A DNA stretch of 64,000 nucleotides from Mallotus nudiflorus (GCA_947683625.1 CANTUR010000794.1:186001-250000); one strand, 5' to 3'. Shown: positions 38,474 through 50,366, counted from the first letter of the stretch. Translations and numbers: made by a program. The notes: a model not told the origin generated them from the letters alone.

Positions 38474-40538
38474 TGTTATAGGCGACGGGGTTTAGAGTGC
38501 ACCCAAGTGTTTGGCGACCACGGCATTGTGTGGGCTCGAGACCCGCTTGAAAATATGATATAGATCTTGGGCCTATTCGGAGATGGAGTCGCCACCTGAA
38601 TAAAAGCCAGGACACATTGTACATCAACTAGATCCCACGGAGGTTCCTAGAAGTCATCATCAAAGATCGGGTTCAAAAACTGGGTATGAGCATTTGAATG
38701 CTCACCCAACCTTGCGGTTGACCTCCGTTTGTGTTTTATGTTGTATTACTTTTAATTATTTAATTATTTCCTTATTTACATTCAAAATTGCACTTGCCTT
38801 CATTTACTTTCCAAATTTTAAAATTGAGTCTAAGTTTACACATTAATCCAATTTCATGCTTTTAAGTCCCAACGTTCAATAGAAATAAAATAAATAATAA
38901 TTTACAACCATACATTCAAAATCAAATGGGGGAAGGGATTAGGGATTAAAATGCTTTTTGGGCAAAATAAAAGGATAATATACAGAAAAATAAACCAAAC
39001 ATATACTGAAAGTAAACTGATAATAAAGATAAACACAATGATATAAAATGGGTAGCTAACAAAGGTGACTACTCAATGATGAAAATCATTAAATAATTTT
39101 TTCAATAAACACACAGTTAGTTTCCTTTTTCAAAATAAAAAATCATGTATAACAATACTTATAAAGAAATGTTCTAAAAAAAGGGTTTTCATATTACGGA
39201 CTAAAGAAATCATCAAATAATCTAATTAAACATCATCATGCAATGAAATAGCCATGCATAAAGTCAGAAAGAACATGTTAGATAGTCATCTCGACAAAAA
39301 TTAATGAAAGGAGTAAAGCTAAACGGTGGGCCAGCCTATCAATATGGCGATTGCCTTATTGGCAAGAGGCAACGCCTTTGTGATAAGGCGTTGCCTCATC
39401 AACAAACCTCCCTGATAATTTTAAGGCAAAAAAGATTACATAAAAATGTGTAAACAATGAAGACAAGCTCCTGAGAGGCTTGTCAATATGGCGATCACCT
39501 CTATGATAAGGCGACTGCTTCATTGATAAGAGATGATACCTCTTTAAAGAGGCGCCGCCTGATTAATAGGCTAGTTGAACTCTCAAAATGATTAGACTTC
39601 TACTTTAAGCAAACAATACATGCATATATACATTCAACAAGTAACAAAATACAACTATATGCAAAAGTTTATAGGATCACATCAATGAAATGAGACATTA
39701 AGAAAAACAAACTAAAAATATACCTAAAGTATACTAATAACTTAGTTGCGCACAAGCAAAAACATACAAAATGATGAATATGTTGAGTTTAAGTGCAAGT
39801 TTTTACCAAAATGAGAGGCTCTCAAAGATGTATCCTTGATTGTAATCTTCACTGAGATGTGATTTCTACCTTAACACAAGCTTCCTTCCTTTTTCTCCTA
39901 AGAAATGTGGACCTCTTTTTGCTTGGATCTATCTTTCTCCTTTAAGGATGTTTTTCATTGCTTCTTTCTTTCTTTCAGAGCTCTCTCCTTTCCTCCTCTT
40001 CCTTAATTCTCCATGATGGTCTCTTCTTCCTCTTTTTTCTCTCCCTTTTTCTTTTATTCCCTACCTTACCCATGCCCCTAAGCCCTCTAGCTCATCATGA
40101 GCTTCCATAGCCTTTTTCTTTTCCCCAAAAAATCTCTTCCTCATGCAAAATTAGGTTTGAGGTATGGGGCCCACACCACTTGGCCACCATGGTTACAGCT
40201 ACATTAAATATAGCTGCAGGTGGTCTGCCATAAGGCGGTGCCTCTTTGATGAGGCGATCACCTTTGCAGTAGCTGCGAAAGAGGTGATTGCTTCATTGCA
40301 TTGAGGTGATGCCTCTTTAGCTTGGGCCTGTGTTGGGCCAGCGGACCTAGGCCAATTCTAGACAATTGGGCTAAGTTTTGGGCTTTTTAGGCTTTCAAGT
40401 CCATTTTGCATTGGAGATTTAGGTTTCATTCTTATGTCCAAGTTTCACATTCTCATCATTAGGCATGACAACGGGCCAGTCAAACTAAGCACCCTTAATT
40501 CTTCCCCTAACATGGGCTGACTGAATCAGGTGTCTACA
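38474..40538 (-). repeat. 3' LTR of Tat element 1
   Basis: It starts tgttataggcgacgggg and ends caggtgtctaca. It is directly repeated at 53389-55449. It contains clusters of the gaggcgatcgcctc-type motif at 39343-39405, 39485-39565 and 40230-40330. Confidence 0.9.
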
Positions 40539-40556
40539 GTTTGCCCCTTAGTTTTT
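40539..40556 (-). other. Polypurine tract of Tat element 1
   Basis: The minus strand reads aaaaactaaggggcaaac immediately before the 3' LTR start TGTAGACACC, the expected plus-strand primer site. Confidence 0.8.
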
Positions 40557-40687
40557 GAAAAATAAAATGCATGCAATGACCATTTTTTGAAAAATCACAT
40601 GCACAACAACAAATAAACAATAAGATGAACAACATACCTAACTCTTGGGTCTCATCCGAGAGATGAATCCTCCCATTTTGAAATGTG

Positions 40688-41075
40688 ACCATGATCCTTG
40701 GGTTTTCCTGGCTCGATTAGCCACTCATTAATATTGATAAAGTTATTTGAAGACTATTAACTTTGGATTTTCCTAGCCCGAATACTATCTTATTGGGGAC
40801 ATAGACTTATAGGTTTTTCTGGCCTAACCATCAGTCACCTGAAACATGATTCTTAGGTTTTCCTGGCCCGGTCATCACTACACACAAAACTTGATTCTCA
40901 AGTTTTCTTGGCCTGATAATCATAAAATTGAGACTTGATTCTCGGGTTTTCCTAGCCCGATCATCACTTAATCGAGTTTTCCTAGCTCGATTACCATTGG
41001 AGATATGGTTTTTGGATTTTCCTAGTCCAATTATCATTTCTCCAAGGATGTAGACTTCTGAGTTTTCCTGGCTCA
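40688..41075. repeat. Interspersed repeat 'gggttttcctagcccgatcatcac'-type
   Basis: Nine copies of a core ggttttcctggcccg or close variants are spaced 31-79 bp apart, with a tenth copy near 41442. Spacing is irregular, so it is a degenerate array in the 3' untranslated region. The minus-strand ORF over it (40831-41157) is repetitive and not a recognised protein. Confidence 0.8.
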
Positions 41076-41124
41076 ACTGTTGTTTACTCTTGACTTCAAG
41101 GATACTACCCGAACAGTCATCTCG

Positions 41125-41420
41125 ATCTTTAAGCTTTAGGGATTCAAACCTGAACAACCCTATCTTTGAGCTTTAAGGATTCAAACCTGAACAACCCTTT
41201 CCTTGAGCTTCAGGGATTCAAACTTGAACAATCCTTTCTTCGAGCTTTGGAGATTCAAACTCGAATAGCCCTTTCCATGAGCTTTGGGGATTCAAACCCA
41301 AACGGCCCTTTCCTTGAGCTTCAGGGATTCAAACCTGAACAGTCCTTTCCTTGGGCTTCAAGGATTCAATCCTGAACAACCCTGTCATTGAGCTTTGAGG
41401 ATTCAAACCCGAACAGCCCT
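41125..41420. repeat. 37-bp tandem repeat, eight copies
   Basis: The anchor gattcaaac occurs at 41141, 41178, 41215, 41252, 41289, 41326, 41363 and 41400, exactly 37 bp apart each time. The unit reads about ccttgagctttggggattc then aaacctgaacagcc. Because 37 is not a multiple of three, the plus-strand ORF (41166-41375) cycles frames and is not a gene. A related phrase (ctttggggattcaaac) occurs in Tat element 2 at 60985-61130. Confidence 0.95.
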
Positions 41421-41572
41421 TTCCTTATGTGGCGTGGGTTTTCCTAGCCCACCCTTCTTGAAACTTTATTTAGACAACCTCTATCTCTGAATTTTGTCCT
41501 CTTAGCATATGATAATAACCCCCATTTTTTCTTTCTTTTCTTTTTTTTTAAAAACCCTAAAATTCTACCCAC

Positions 41573-41579
41573 TATAAAA
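41573..41579 (+). promoter_or_regulatory. TATA box of antisense PMD gene
   Basis: TATAAAA lies 105 bp before the ATG at 41684, followed by a pyrimidine-rich leader typical of plant core promoters. It drives the strand opposite to gag-pol. Confidence 0.55.
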
Positions 41580-41683
41580 TGTAACCTCTCTCTTATCTTC
41601 CTCCCCTTTCACTTTTGTCACTTTTCCCTTTTCTTCTCTCTTTTTCCCTTGTACTTTCTATACCTTTCTTCTTTTCATAGATA

Positions 41684-44232
41684 ATGGAGAATGAGAGAAC
41701 ACATCCTGTGCCTAAATGGGATCACATCTCACCTTTTGTTAGTGCTTTTAGGAGTCTGGGACTGACACGAGGAGGCTCAATTCCCCTCTTGGAAGGTCTA
41801 GGGTCCTATATATGTTCGTCTGCATCTGGAGAGGTTAATATCCAAATTTTCTTGCAAAACCATATTGGGTCAGTGATTATTCTTGTGCATTTATCATTCT
41901 AGAGCATTATTAGATTAAACAAATATGAAATTTTCCTTTTTAATCATCAAAAATTGAGAACCATCGCTGTCTACGTCTCGTAAAGGTGATCACCTCTTTG
42001 ATGAGATGATGGGCTTCTTGCGAAGAGGTGATAGCCATTCTTGCTGATTGAAAGGCCATCACCTTTTCAAAGAGGCAATCGCCTCTGTAATGAGGCGATC
42101 GCTTAATCAATAGGGCAATTTGTGTTATTTACATGCTCATTTATTCTGAACTTTTTTGAGACCATAAAACGCATAAATTTCACTTCCTACTTCTTTGCTT
42201 GTAGTATGATGCTCAAACATTTAAGGGCATCGAGAGTTTTCTATAGTGAGTTGACTGACGACCAGAGGGATTGAATTCAGGAGACTAGATTCAAGGACTT
42301 CGTACTCTCGCTTCCTTCTAAGCAGGGACGCATAGATTATCAGCCATTACATGCTCTGATGGAGAGGTGATTCGACATAACTCACACTTTCCATCTCCCA
42401 TTCGATGAGCTTACTCTGGACCTAGTGTCATTGGCTGCCATCACAGGGATTGCTTGCACTAGAGACCCCATCCCTTTCAATGCGAGCCTACACCAGTTGT
42501 CTCTGGACAAGGCTGCGTATATCAAGTGACTTTTAGGCATGACTCCCGACATGAAGGGGACTCATACCCTTAAGCTAGACTTGATCAGGAGCTTCTACAC
42601 CTGAGAGCAAGCTGCGGCAATGATCACCCCTCACGAGATTGATTAGGTGGTGAGGGCCTTCCTGCTCTACTTGCTTGGTACCACCTTATTTGCTAACATC
42701 GCCAGCTCTATCGACCTGATGTTCCTGTCGGCTCTTCGAGACCTCAATCAGGTACCTACATTCAACTGGGGTAGCTGTGCTTTGGCATATTTATACCAGA
42801 GTATGGATGAGGTGGTCTGAGGGGCCATGAGATTTTATGGCTTCTAGCACGCTATTTTGGTAAGTCATGATCCTTCCTTTCCTTAATTTGTTCTAACCTC
42901 TACTTGTTTATATTAGTTACTCAGCTTCTCCCCTTTTCTTTTTCTTAGGTCTGGGCTCTGGAGCTGGAGCTGCTTGTGGGTGTGACATGAGTAGGGGATC
43001 ACTTCCTAGCCATCGGCAGATGGGGTGCCAGTCACGTCGTGAAGAGGCATCTTGCACGAGTTCATATCCATAGACATCACCTGAACTCTCTGACACAAGA
43101 CGTGGTACCTACAAAGCACAACCCTTCTCATTAGTAAATTATGCAAATTCAATTTACTTACCTGTTGACATCTTCACTTTCGTAGATCTTGAGTGACTTA
43201 TAGGAGCCTGAGGATAGATGGACCATTGAGATGACTCGCTCCAGGCCCCTAGCCCGGCAGAGAGTACTCCTCTGCAGTCCTGGATATCGACCTTAGTATC
43301 TGGTTGAGCAGGTCTTGAACTGGAGGGGAGGCATTAGAGCGAGATAGGTTCCTAGGTCTCCTCCTGATAGCATGCTTTGGGCTCACGAGCTGGAGGGCGA
43401 TGACCTTGCCCAGGCTATTGCAGGGTCACCAGCTGTAGATCATATGGTTCATGTGAAGAGCCGATATGAGGATTTCATTCAAACTCACCTTCTGTTGTTA
43501 GTCCCCTTCCATGCTGCTTCTACCTCTCAGGTATATCCCCGTTAGCTTTCCTCACCTTAGGAATTGATGGCGTTCTTACATGCTTCTCCTGTCTTGCCTT
43601 CAGGCTGCACCTGCTAGGCCCATGACCCTAGTTAGATCCCGAGTGCAAGAGAGAGAGCCCCTGAGGCGTCAACTGGATCCAACCAAGGAGGAGACTTTTG
43701 TGGCTGGCGAGCAGGCCAGGCTGACCATTACCCCTAGTTCTGAGTTCATCCCAGGCAGCTTTATTCATGTCCCCGATTCTTTAGCCCAATGTTGGGTTCC
43801 TCCCAAAGAGTTGTCCCATTAGTTCTTAACCGCACTCCTGGTAGTGATACTCATGTAAGCTTTTCCCTGACCTGCTTTCATTATAAGTTTTAAACCAACT
43901 ATTAGTTTTAACATTTATTTCAACAATGCAGATTCCTCTAGAGCAAGGCCTATATATGTACCGTATGATAGAGGCCCAGAGAGACTACATGCTAGAGAAC
44001 CAATAGTGGAGGGTAAGAATCTCTTTATTTTCTAATGTATGCATGCTCGTATGTTTTACTAACCTATGATTTGTCTGAACAAGATCGGGATAAGGCTAGC
44101 AGGGCAAGGATTGCCACTCTCGAGTGTCAAATTGATGTGTTTCAGATTGATGAGGATGATGAGGATGAGGACAGGAGTGGCAGCAGTGCTAGAGGAGGGG
44201 ATGACCATGAGGGTACCAGATTAGACACTTGA
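41684..44232 (+). pseudogene. Plant mobile domain (PMD) protein gene, antisense in Tat element 1
   Basis: Exons inferred from canonical sites: 41684-about 41836, 42206-42859, 42949-43104, 43186-43530, 43604-43854, 43932-44012, 44084-44232. Exon 1 gives MENERTHPVPKWDHISPF; exon 2 gives the PMD core: HTFHLPFDELTLDLVSLAAI (family pattern THTFHLPxGExTxTLxDVAxLxGL), RAFLLYLLGTTLFANIASS, LRDLNQVPTFNWGSCALAYL; exon 3 gives VWALELE. The C-terminus is acidic (DEDDEDEDRSGSS). PMD proteins occur as host genes (MAIN/MAIL1 type) and as passengers of Tat-lineage elements and Mutator-like transposons; their molecular role in elements is not established. Several stops replace conserved Trp by TGG to TGA/TAG changes, so this copy is inactive. 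It is divergent from gag-pol in strand and lies downstream of pol. Confidence 0.85.
41985..42122. repeat. Palindromic minisatellite (gaggcgatcgcctc family) in PMD intron 1
   Basis: Copies of aggtgatcacctctttgatg, aggcaatcgcctctg and aggcgatcgctt sit inside the first intron of the PMD gene. The same motif fills parts of both LTRs and 44465-44570. Confidence 0.85.
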
Positions 44233-44464
44233 TGTACCAGGGTCAACACTCATGCAATCTTGAACAATGAACACATACATTTTTTAAATTTATTGACAGA
44301 TTGTTTACTGAACTCATCATTCAACTCAATTAACTTTATTTATTTTTATTTTATCATTATTTTTTTACATGCAAACTAGTTTCAATGATTATATATGTGT
44401 CTGCCCTTCTACATTTTGATTTACACCCGTTGAGATTGTACAATTCGATGAAGTGTAACAACCA

Positions 44465-44570
44465 ATACTGCGATCACCTCATTGATCCTTGATGAAGAGG
44501 CGATCACCTCATGCTGCTAAGGTGATGCCTTATCGATGAGACGATTGCCTCAACAGCAGGCGATCCTTCC
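44465..44570. repeat. Palindromic minisatellite between the two antisense genes
   Basis: Variants include gcgatcacctcattgatcc, aggcgatcacctcatgctg and agacgattgcctcaac. It lies in the short spacer separating the PMD and DUF7745-like genes. Confidence 0.8.
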
Positions 44571-44670
44571 CTTTTAAAGATCCTCATGCTTTTGACCAGC
44601 CTACTTCTTAAGTTTCCTTCATCCCTAACCTCCTGTTTCTCTCTCTAAACACCTCTAAAAACCTTAATCA

Positions 44671-45865
44671 ATGACTGAACAAAGTCTGAGGCTACTACAA
44701 TCAATCTTGAAAGGTTTGGACAACAAATCTTGGACTAGGTTAGAGCCCTTTCACCTTTCGATCTTCAAATAACTCCATATTAAGAGGATCAATTTCCCCT
44801 TCCTCCATACCATGGTTCAATTTTAGGATCTCCATAAACACATTTTCTGGTTCAATATAATAGAAATATGTCCTCTACCAGAGGAATTTGAAGCAATTCT
44901 TGGTCATCATGCATATTCCACTTGTTGACTTGAGGTTCCCAACCTTGAAAACCTAAATCCTCACTCTATTCAACATGAAATGGTGTGTATGTTCAACCTT
45001 CCACCCCGGTCCTCTTTTCACTGTATCCTTAGTTCAGAAATCATATTAGAGTCCTTCCTCAAGGTCACTATGGATGTGAACAAAGAAGAAAATTATTAGC
45101 CCTGCATGATGGCTCTCTGCTTGTATGCTCAATTTTTGTTGGTTTCTCCCTCTGGACACTGTGATTCAAAGGTCCTTTCCATTCTCGATCAGATGGAATC
45201 AGGGTTCAATCCCTTCCCTCTCATCTTAGCATAAACTATCATTAGATTGGATAACTTCATAAAAACACGATGATTCTCAAGAAGCTCATTCTTTTTAGAG
45301 ATAAATTATACGTTGTCAATTCTTGACTTCCAACTGTCCTATTATTTACATCTAATCATTTGCAAACCTGTAGATGTGGTTTTATGAAAAGTTAGGTCTC
45401 CTCGAACTCCCTTAAGATATCAGATGTTACAAAGCCAAGCATTATTGAATAAGGAAGCTACATCCCATTCCTGTAGATATTCGCAGTTGGTCATTAACAT
45501 TCCCTGATATTCTGATCCACTGGATGTGCCCTTGGTGGGGATTGCAGCACGTGACCATTCGGTCCTACATATATTGCGTTCTAATTGTTAGTCTTCATTT
45601 TACTACTTTTTACAATCCGGCCCGCCTCTATCACCAATACAGTAAAAAATAACGGATCATGGAGTTAGTTCATGAGTTTGAACCAGGGCCTCTTTCTTAA
45701 AACTTCTTAAACCACTTGGTAGCAACTTGGCCTCGAAGAGTCATTAAGAGAAATTTAAGCTATGATGGAGATCAGATTACCGATGATCATTACAAAGCCT
45801 GGGTTTGTTTGCAACAGACAAAAATAGATGAATTTATTAGAAATAAAAGGACAAGGGAGTTATAA
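44671..45865 (+). pseudogene. DUF7745-like gene, antisense in Tat element 1
   Basis: From ATG 44671 one frame runs to about 45290 with a few stops: RLLQSILKGLDNKSWTRLEP, FPFLHTMVQF, HIFWFNIIEICPLPEEFEAI, then MMALCLYAQFLLVSPSGHCD and ILDQMESGFNPFPLI. After an intron (acceptor at 45373) it continues WFYEKLGLL, HPIPVDIRSW, LVATWPRRVI and DGDQITDDHYKAW, stopping at 45863-45865. The arrangement (FPFLxxxVxFWD, FGTxExCPxxEEFxAIL, a WLxERLxLL block and a GxDQxxxxW tail) resembles the plant DUF7745 domain found in retroelement-borne proteins; function unknown. It faces pol tail-to-tail, 420 bp away. Stops include TGG to TAG at the family Trp (QF-stop-D). Element 2 carries a homologue with a clearer intron. 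Confidence 0.7.
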
Positions 45866-46284
45866 ATGTTGATCTTTCAAGGTAAGCAACAAAAGAAAAG
45901 AAAAAAAAATTAGCTCATGAAATTACGTCGTCATTTCCCTTTTTGTTAGATGTAGTTTCCTCTTTATTAGTTAAATGGCTTGTAATAAACACATCGTGCA
46001 ATGTTTAACAATAATTGAAGTAATCCATTTCATTTCATTTAAGCACAAAATGTATATACATTTCGCTTCTGATACATCTCATGTTATTAGTTGGCTTGCC
46101 CTTGCAAGTTTTCCAACTAACCATTTTGTATCTCTCTCTCTCCTTTTACATATCCCTAACTTTTGCCTGGACCACCTCCTTTGAGGTTTTCAATCCAGCA
46201 TGACTCTTTTTTACTTTCTTTTTTTTAGTCTCTACCTTTTGCCTAGACAGCTTCTTTTTAAGGTTTTCTCCCTAGTGAGACTTT

Positions 46285-47350
46285 TCACATAAAGTATTTC
46301 TTGAGTTTGTCTAGGTTGATTGGCTCTTTGAACTCATTTCCCTCCATGTCATATAGAATGGCAGCACCTTTCAAGAATAACTTCTTTACCAAATACGGTC
46401 CCTCCCAGTTGGGCTTGAATGTCCCTCAAGGGTCGGTCATGACTGATTTTATAAGCTTCAACACCAAACCCCCTTCTCGAATCTTTTCTAGCTTAACCTT
46501 CTTATTGTAGGCACAAGCTATTCTTTTTTTATACAACTGAGAATGATACATAGCTTTCATCCTCTTTTCATCCAGCAATGTCAACTGAGCCAATTGACTT
46601 TTAATCCATTGATACTCGGGGAGTTTAGATTCTAGAAGGACTCTCAATGACCTTATCTCAACCTCCACTAGCAAAATGGCCTCACACCCATAAACTAAAG
46701 AGTATAGAGTGACCCCTGTTAAGGTTCTAGCAGTGGTTCGGTACCCCCACAATGTGAATTATAAGTATTCTACCTAATCTCGATAATTTTCCAGCATCTT
46801 GGACAGGATCTTTTTCACATTCTTATTGGCTGCTTCCACTGCCCCATTTTCCTGCGGCCTATACGGAGATGACCTGTGGTACTTAATCTTATAGTCTTTT
46901 AGTATTGTAGCTGTTTCTGCTCAAAATTCAATGCCATTGTGTAATTATGTGGTGCGGCAAACCATATCTGCAGATTATATTTTTCTCGATGAACCTCATC
47001 ATCTGTTTTAACCCCACAATAGCATAAGATTCAGCCTTAACCCACTTGGAGAAATAGTCGATAGCCATAATAATATATCGATGATTATTAATCACCCTTG
47101 GCCTAACCTCTCCTATGATGTCAATCCCTCATACAGTAAATGGCTAAGGAGAAGTCATTCCCTGAAGCTCCATATATGGTAAGTGGCTAACATCACCATA
47201 AGTTTGGCAATTGTGACATTTCTTCACAAATCTAACACAATCTGCCTCCATGGTGAGCCAAAATTACCCCTGATGGGCTATTTTCTTTGCCAAGACTATC
47301 CCATTCATGTGTGACCCGTATATCCCTTTATGAATTGCTTCCATAAGCTT
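46285..47350 (-). pseudogene. Integrase of Tat element 1
   Basis: The minus-strand order is: zinc-binding region near 47210-47330 (VKKCHNCQTYGD-like, partly out of frame); core DDE region with HNGIEF near 46940 and YHRSSPYRPQENGAVEAANK near 46850-46910, whose Glu (GAVEAANK) is the third catalytic residue; then the frame 46426-46752 (WGYRTTARTLTGVTLYSLVY) and the C-terminal tail ending INLDKLKKYFM at 46285. In the family this enzyme inserts the cDNA. Multiple stops make it inactive. The stop marks the 3' end of pol. Confidence 0.88.
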
Positions 47351-47599
47351 TCGGGATTCATCCTTATCAACACACTTGAGGTGCACCCCCACTGGCATTC
47401 TTTTGTATAGCATCCTATTATGACTTATGAACTATTGAGATAACATTTGTATGGATATCCTTTCTTTCCTATCAGTGTCATCTGGAAATTGCCCAGTTTC
47501 TAGATATCTTTGTAAGTCATAAAACCAAGGTTTCTGAGTAGCATCGACCGGTGTCACCCTCACTTCCTTATAATAAGGGGCTTGAGATTTTGTCAGAAT

Positions 47600-48090
47600 T
47601 AAGGTCTAGCTTTTGGCTGTTTCCCACTTTTCCACATGGAGGCCAATGTGGTTAAGGCATCAGCTACCTGGTTTCCTTCTCTCGGCAAGTGGACAAACTT
47701 ACACTGAGTAAATGAGCACAAGATAATGGCCAAGTATTCCCAATACAGACACAATCTGTCTTCCTTTACCTCTCATTCTTTGGTGGCTTGTTTTATGACT
47801 AACATGGAATCCCCATAGACAGTAACATTCTCTGCCCTCCTGATGCGCAATGGCTCTAGACTAAAAATGCAGGCCTCGTATTCTGCTTGGTTATTAGTTG
47901 CTTCAAACTCAAGTCTTTTTGCCATCGAGATCATTTCTCCCTTTGGTGTAACCAAAATCACACCTATTACGGCCCCTTTGTTATTGACAACACCATCAAA
48001 GTACATTTCCCAACCTTGTATCTCTATCGCCCCTAAATTTTTGTCAAGAAACTCCAACTTCCATTCTTGGTCATCATCCACTGGGCTTTA
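47600..48090 (-). pseudogene. Second (archaeal-type) RNase H domain of Tat element 1
   Basis: The frame 47773-48081 reads WEMYFDGVVNNKGAVIGVIL, then FEATNNQAEYEACIFSLEPL and VYGDSMLVIKQATKE, carrying the Asp (YFDG), Glu (NQAEYEA) and Asp (YGDS) of an RNase H fold. The distal part (FVHLPREGNQVADALTTLAS) continues near 47650-47710 after a stop. An extra RNase H after the normal one is the defining feature of Tat-lineage elements. Confidence 0.9.
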
Positions 48091-48179
48091 TGCCAAGAAG
48101 TCTGCTACTACTCTTCCCTTCACCATCTTTTTGGCTATATACTCTATGTCAAACTCTATGAGTAGAATGAGCCACCTAG

Positions 48180-48560
48180 CCAACTTTTGTATAAGAGCTG
48201 GGGTTTGTTAAAGATACTTGAGGGGATCATGTTTGGAAACTACTTGCACTTTGTAAGACTAAAAATAGTGTTAGAGTTTTTTCATTGCCCAAATCACTGC
48301 TAGGCATGTTTTCTCCACCAGACTATAAGTAGTTTTGTAAGGCAGAAGTTTCTTACTCAAGTAATACATAGCATGCTCTATTTTCTCTTTACCTTCTTGT
48401 GCCAATATTGCCCCTATTGCATCTTTTTCAATTGCCAGATACAGGATCAAGGCTTTACCCGATCTTGGTGGTTGTAAAATAGGAGGATTCATTAGATAAT
48501 CCTTGATAGCTTCAAATGATTGTTGACACCTTTCATTTTACACAATAGGTTGATCTTTCT
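48180..48560 (-). pseudogene. First RNase H domain of Tat element 1
   Basis: The frame 48271-48492 reads LILYLAIEKDAIGAILAQEG and YYLSKKLLPYKTTYSLVEKT, the usual Ty3/gypsy RNase H positions (LYLAxSxxAxxxVLxxE, YYxSKxLxxxExxYxxxEK). Upstream, ERCQQSFEAIKDYLMNPPIL links it to RT. The frame is interrupted after KKL by a stop. Confidence 0.88.
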
Positions 48561-49460
48561 TAAAAAGTCTAAAGATAGGATTGCAAACAGCTATTAATTT
48601 GGCTATAAATCTGCTGATATATTGTAAACGCCCTAGAAACCCTTGGACCTCTTTTTCATTCTTTGGTGTTGGCCTATCTCTGATTGCTCTTACCTTATCT
48701 GGATCTACCTCTATTCCTTTTTAGCTGACAATATGTCTCAATAGTTTCCCAGATGTAACCTCAAAAACAAACTTCTTTAGGTTTAGTCTAAGATTATACT
48801 TCTCTACCCAAGCCAAAAACTTATCTAGAGCTTTGAAATGCCCTTCCATGGTTGCAGACTTCACCCTCATATCATCCATATATACTTCTACCTCCTTATG
48901 GATCATGTCATGTAACAAAGCGATTGCCATCCTCTGATAATTGGCTCCTGCATTCTTTAATCTGAAAGGCATCACTTAGTGATGAAAAATGTCTTTATCT
49001 TATCCGTCACTACCATCATGATCTGATTGTACCCTAAAAATCCATCCATGAAAGAGTACATCACATTGGAAGCTACATTATCAATTAATGTATCGATGTG
49101 TGGTAGCGGAAAGTCATCCTTAGGGCAGGCTTTATTCAAATCTTGGTAGTCCACACACACTCTAACCCTTCCATCCTTCTTAGGAATAGGAACTATGTTT
49201 GCCAACCACTGGGTGTCCTCTACCACTTCTAGAAACTTTGCCTTTAACTATTTTTCGACATGTTCCTTAACCAAGAAAGCCCATTCCAGCCTCAACCTCC
49301 TTTACTTCTACTTTATTAGTGCTATGTGAGGGTATATGGGGATCCTGTGTTTTGATATCTCCCTGTCGATTCTAGGCATGTCTTCATAACTCCAAGCAAA
49401 TACTTTTTGTCTCTTTTTAAAGATTTCTTTCATATTTTCTCTCTTATCATGAGTTAAACT
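48561..49460 (-). pseudogene. Reverse transcriptase of Tat element 1
   Basis: Segments in minus-strand order: KKRQKVFAWSYEDMPRIDRE (end of the 49308-49625 frame); 48972-49226 with NIVPIPKKDGRVRVCVDYQD and LNKACPKDDFPLPHIDTLID; 48721-48975 with MMPFRLKNAGANYQR and VEVYMDDMRVKS (YMDD-type catalytic box); then VQGFLGRLQYISRFIAKL near 48600. The key motifs are intact but frames are split by stops and shifts. Confidence 0.92.
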
Positions 49461-50357
49461 AGAAGCAAGAAATATATTTTTAGGATTATCATTTGTGCAT
49501 AAATTAAATGACTCAATTTTCATGGAATTAATGTTAAACATATGCATGAAATGATCATCACAAATAAAATAACCATTAGGGAACACATCGCACAAATAAG
49601 CAAATTCGGACTTCATTGCATTCACTTTTGAAAAGAAAAGACCATCAGTCTTAAACAGAGAAGCAAAAGAAACATCATAGTCAATATAAATGGTATCTAT
49701 GATAGAGTTGAGAATGTAGGTTTCAAAATCAAATTCTTTGCTTTAATCATCAAAGCCTTTTTACTCCGAGGTAGCTTCATCCTCTTTAAACTCCGCTTCA
49801 GCCAGCACTAGCTCCTCAGTAGGGGCTTTTTCAACAGTAACTCCTTTGGCTTTATTCACATATTCAGGAAAGATTTCAAACCCCAAAATAACTTCCCCAG
49901 CCATTAGGAAAGGTTTTGGAGTCTTAATGTATGGGTACCCGGTGCCCTCTTTTATAAAGATCCCCTACAGAGTTTTCTTTTCAGCCATGGCTTCCTTTTC
50001 CTTTTCTTCATGTTGGCCCCAAACATCTATCTCTTCCTCAACTTCATCAGTCTCTTTGAATCCTAGCCTGTGCTTCAAAACAGGCACCTTATTTCCCACA
50101 AACTCTGAAGGTCCGCTCCGATTTTTTCCCAACCCCTTGCGGAGCAAAAAATTCATGTTGCGCATCATTTTTAGAACCTTTTCATCCATCTCATTCTCAT
50201 AAATTACACAAACTTCAAAACTGGGACTAAGGGAGACCTCTTTTGGGATTAACTTCAATGCAGCTACAGTAACTTCAGTTTCAGCTGAGATGGTGACAAC
50301 CCTTCCTTCATGAGGGAATTTAATTTTTTGATGTACAATGGATAAGACACTGCCCAA
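49461..50357 (-). pseudogene. Protease-RT linker of Tat element 1
   Basis: The frame 49965-50357 includes SIVHQKIKFPHEGRVVTISA and MNFLLRKGLGKNRSGPSEFV. The latter is the glycine-rich YxxGxGLGKN motif common between protease and RT in Tat elements. It ends in an acidic, glutamate-rich stretch. No enzymatic domain is known for this linker. Confidence 0.75.
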
Positions 50358-50366
50358 TGGATGAAA

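Noticed and set aside
41125..41420. Regularly spaced 37-bp repeats, CRISPR-like in period
   Set aside because: Units are contiguous with no spacers, are diverged, and lie in the 3' region of a plant retrotransposon.
46301..46510. Plus-strand ORF near the pol stop
   Set aside because: Shadow of the integrase C-terminus on the minus strand.
47843..48211. 122-codon plus-strand ORF
   Set aside because: Exact antisense shadow of the second RNase H domain; the minus-strand motifs explain it.
49846..50202. 118-codon plus-strand ORF
   Set aside because: Antisense shadow of the protease-RT linker.
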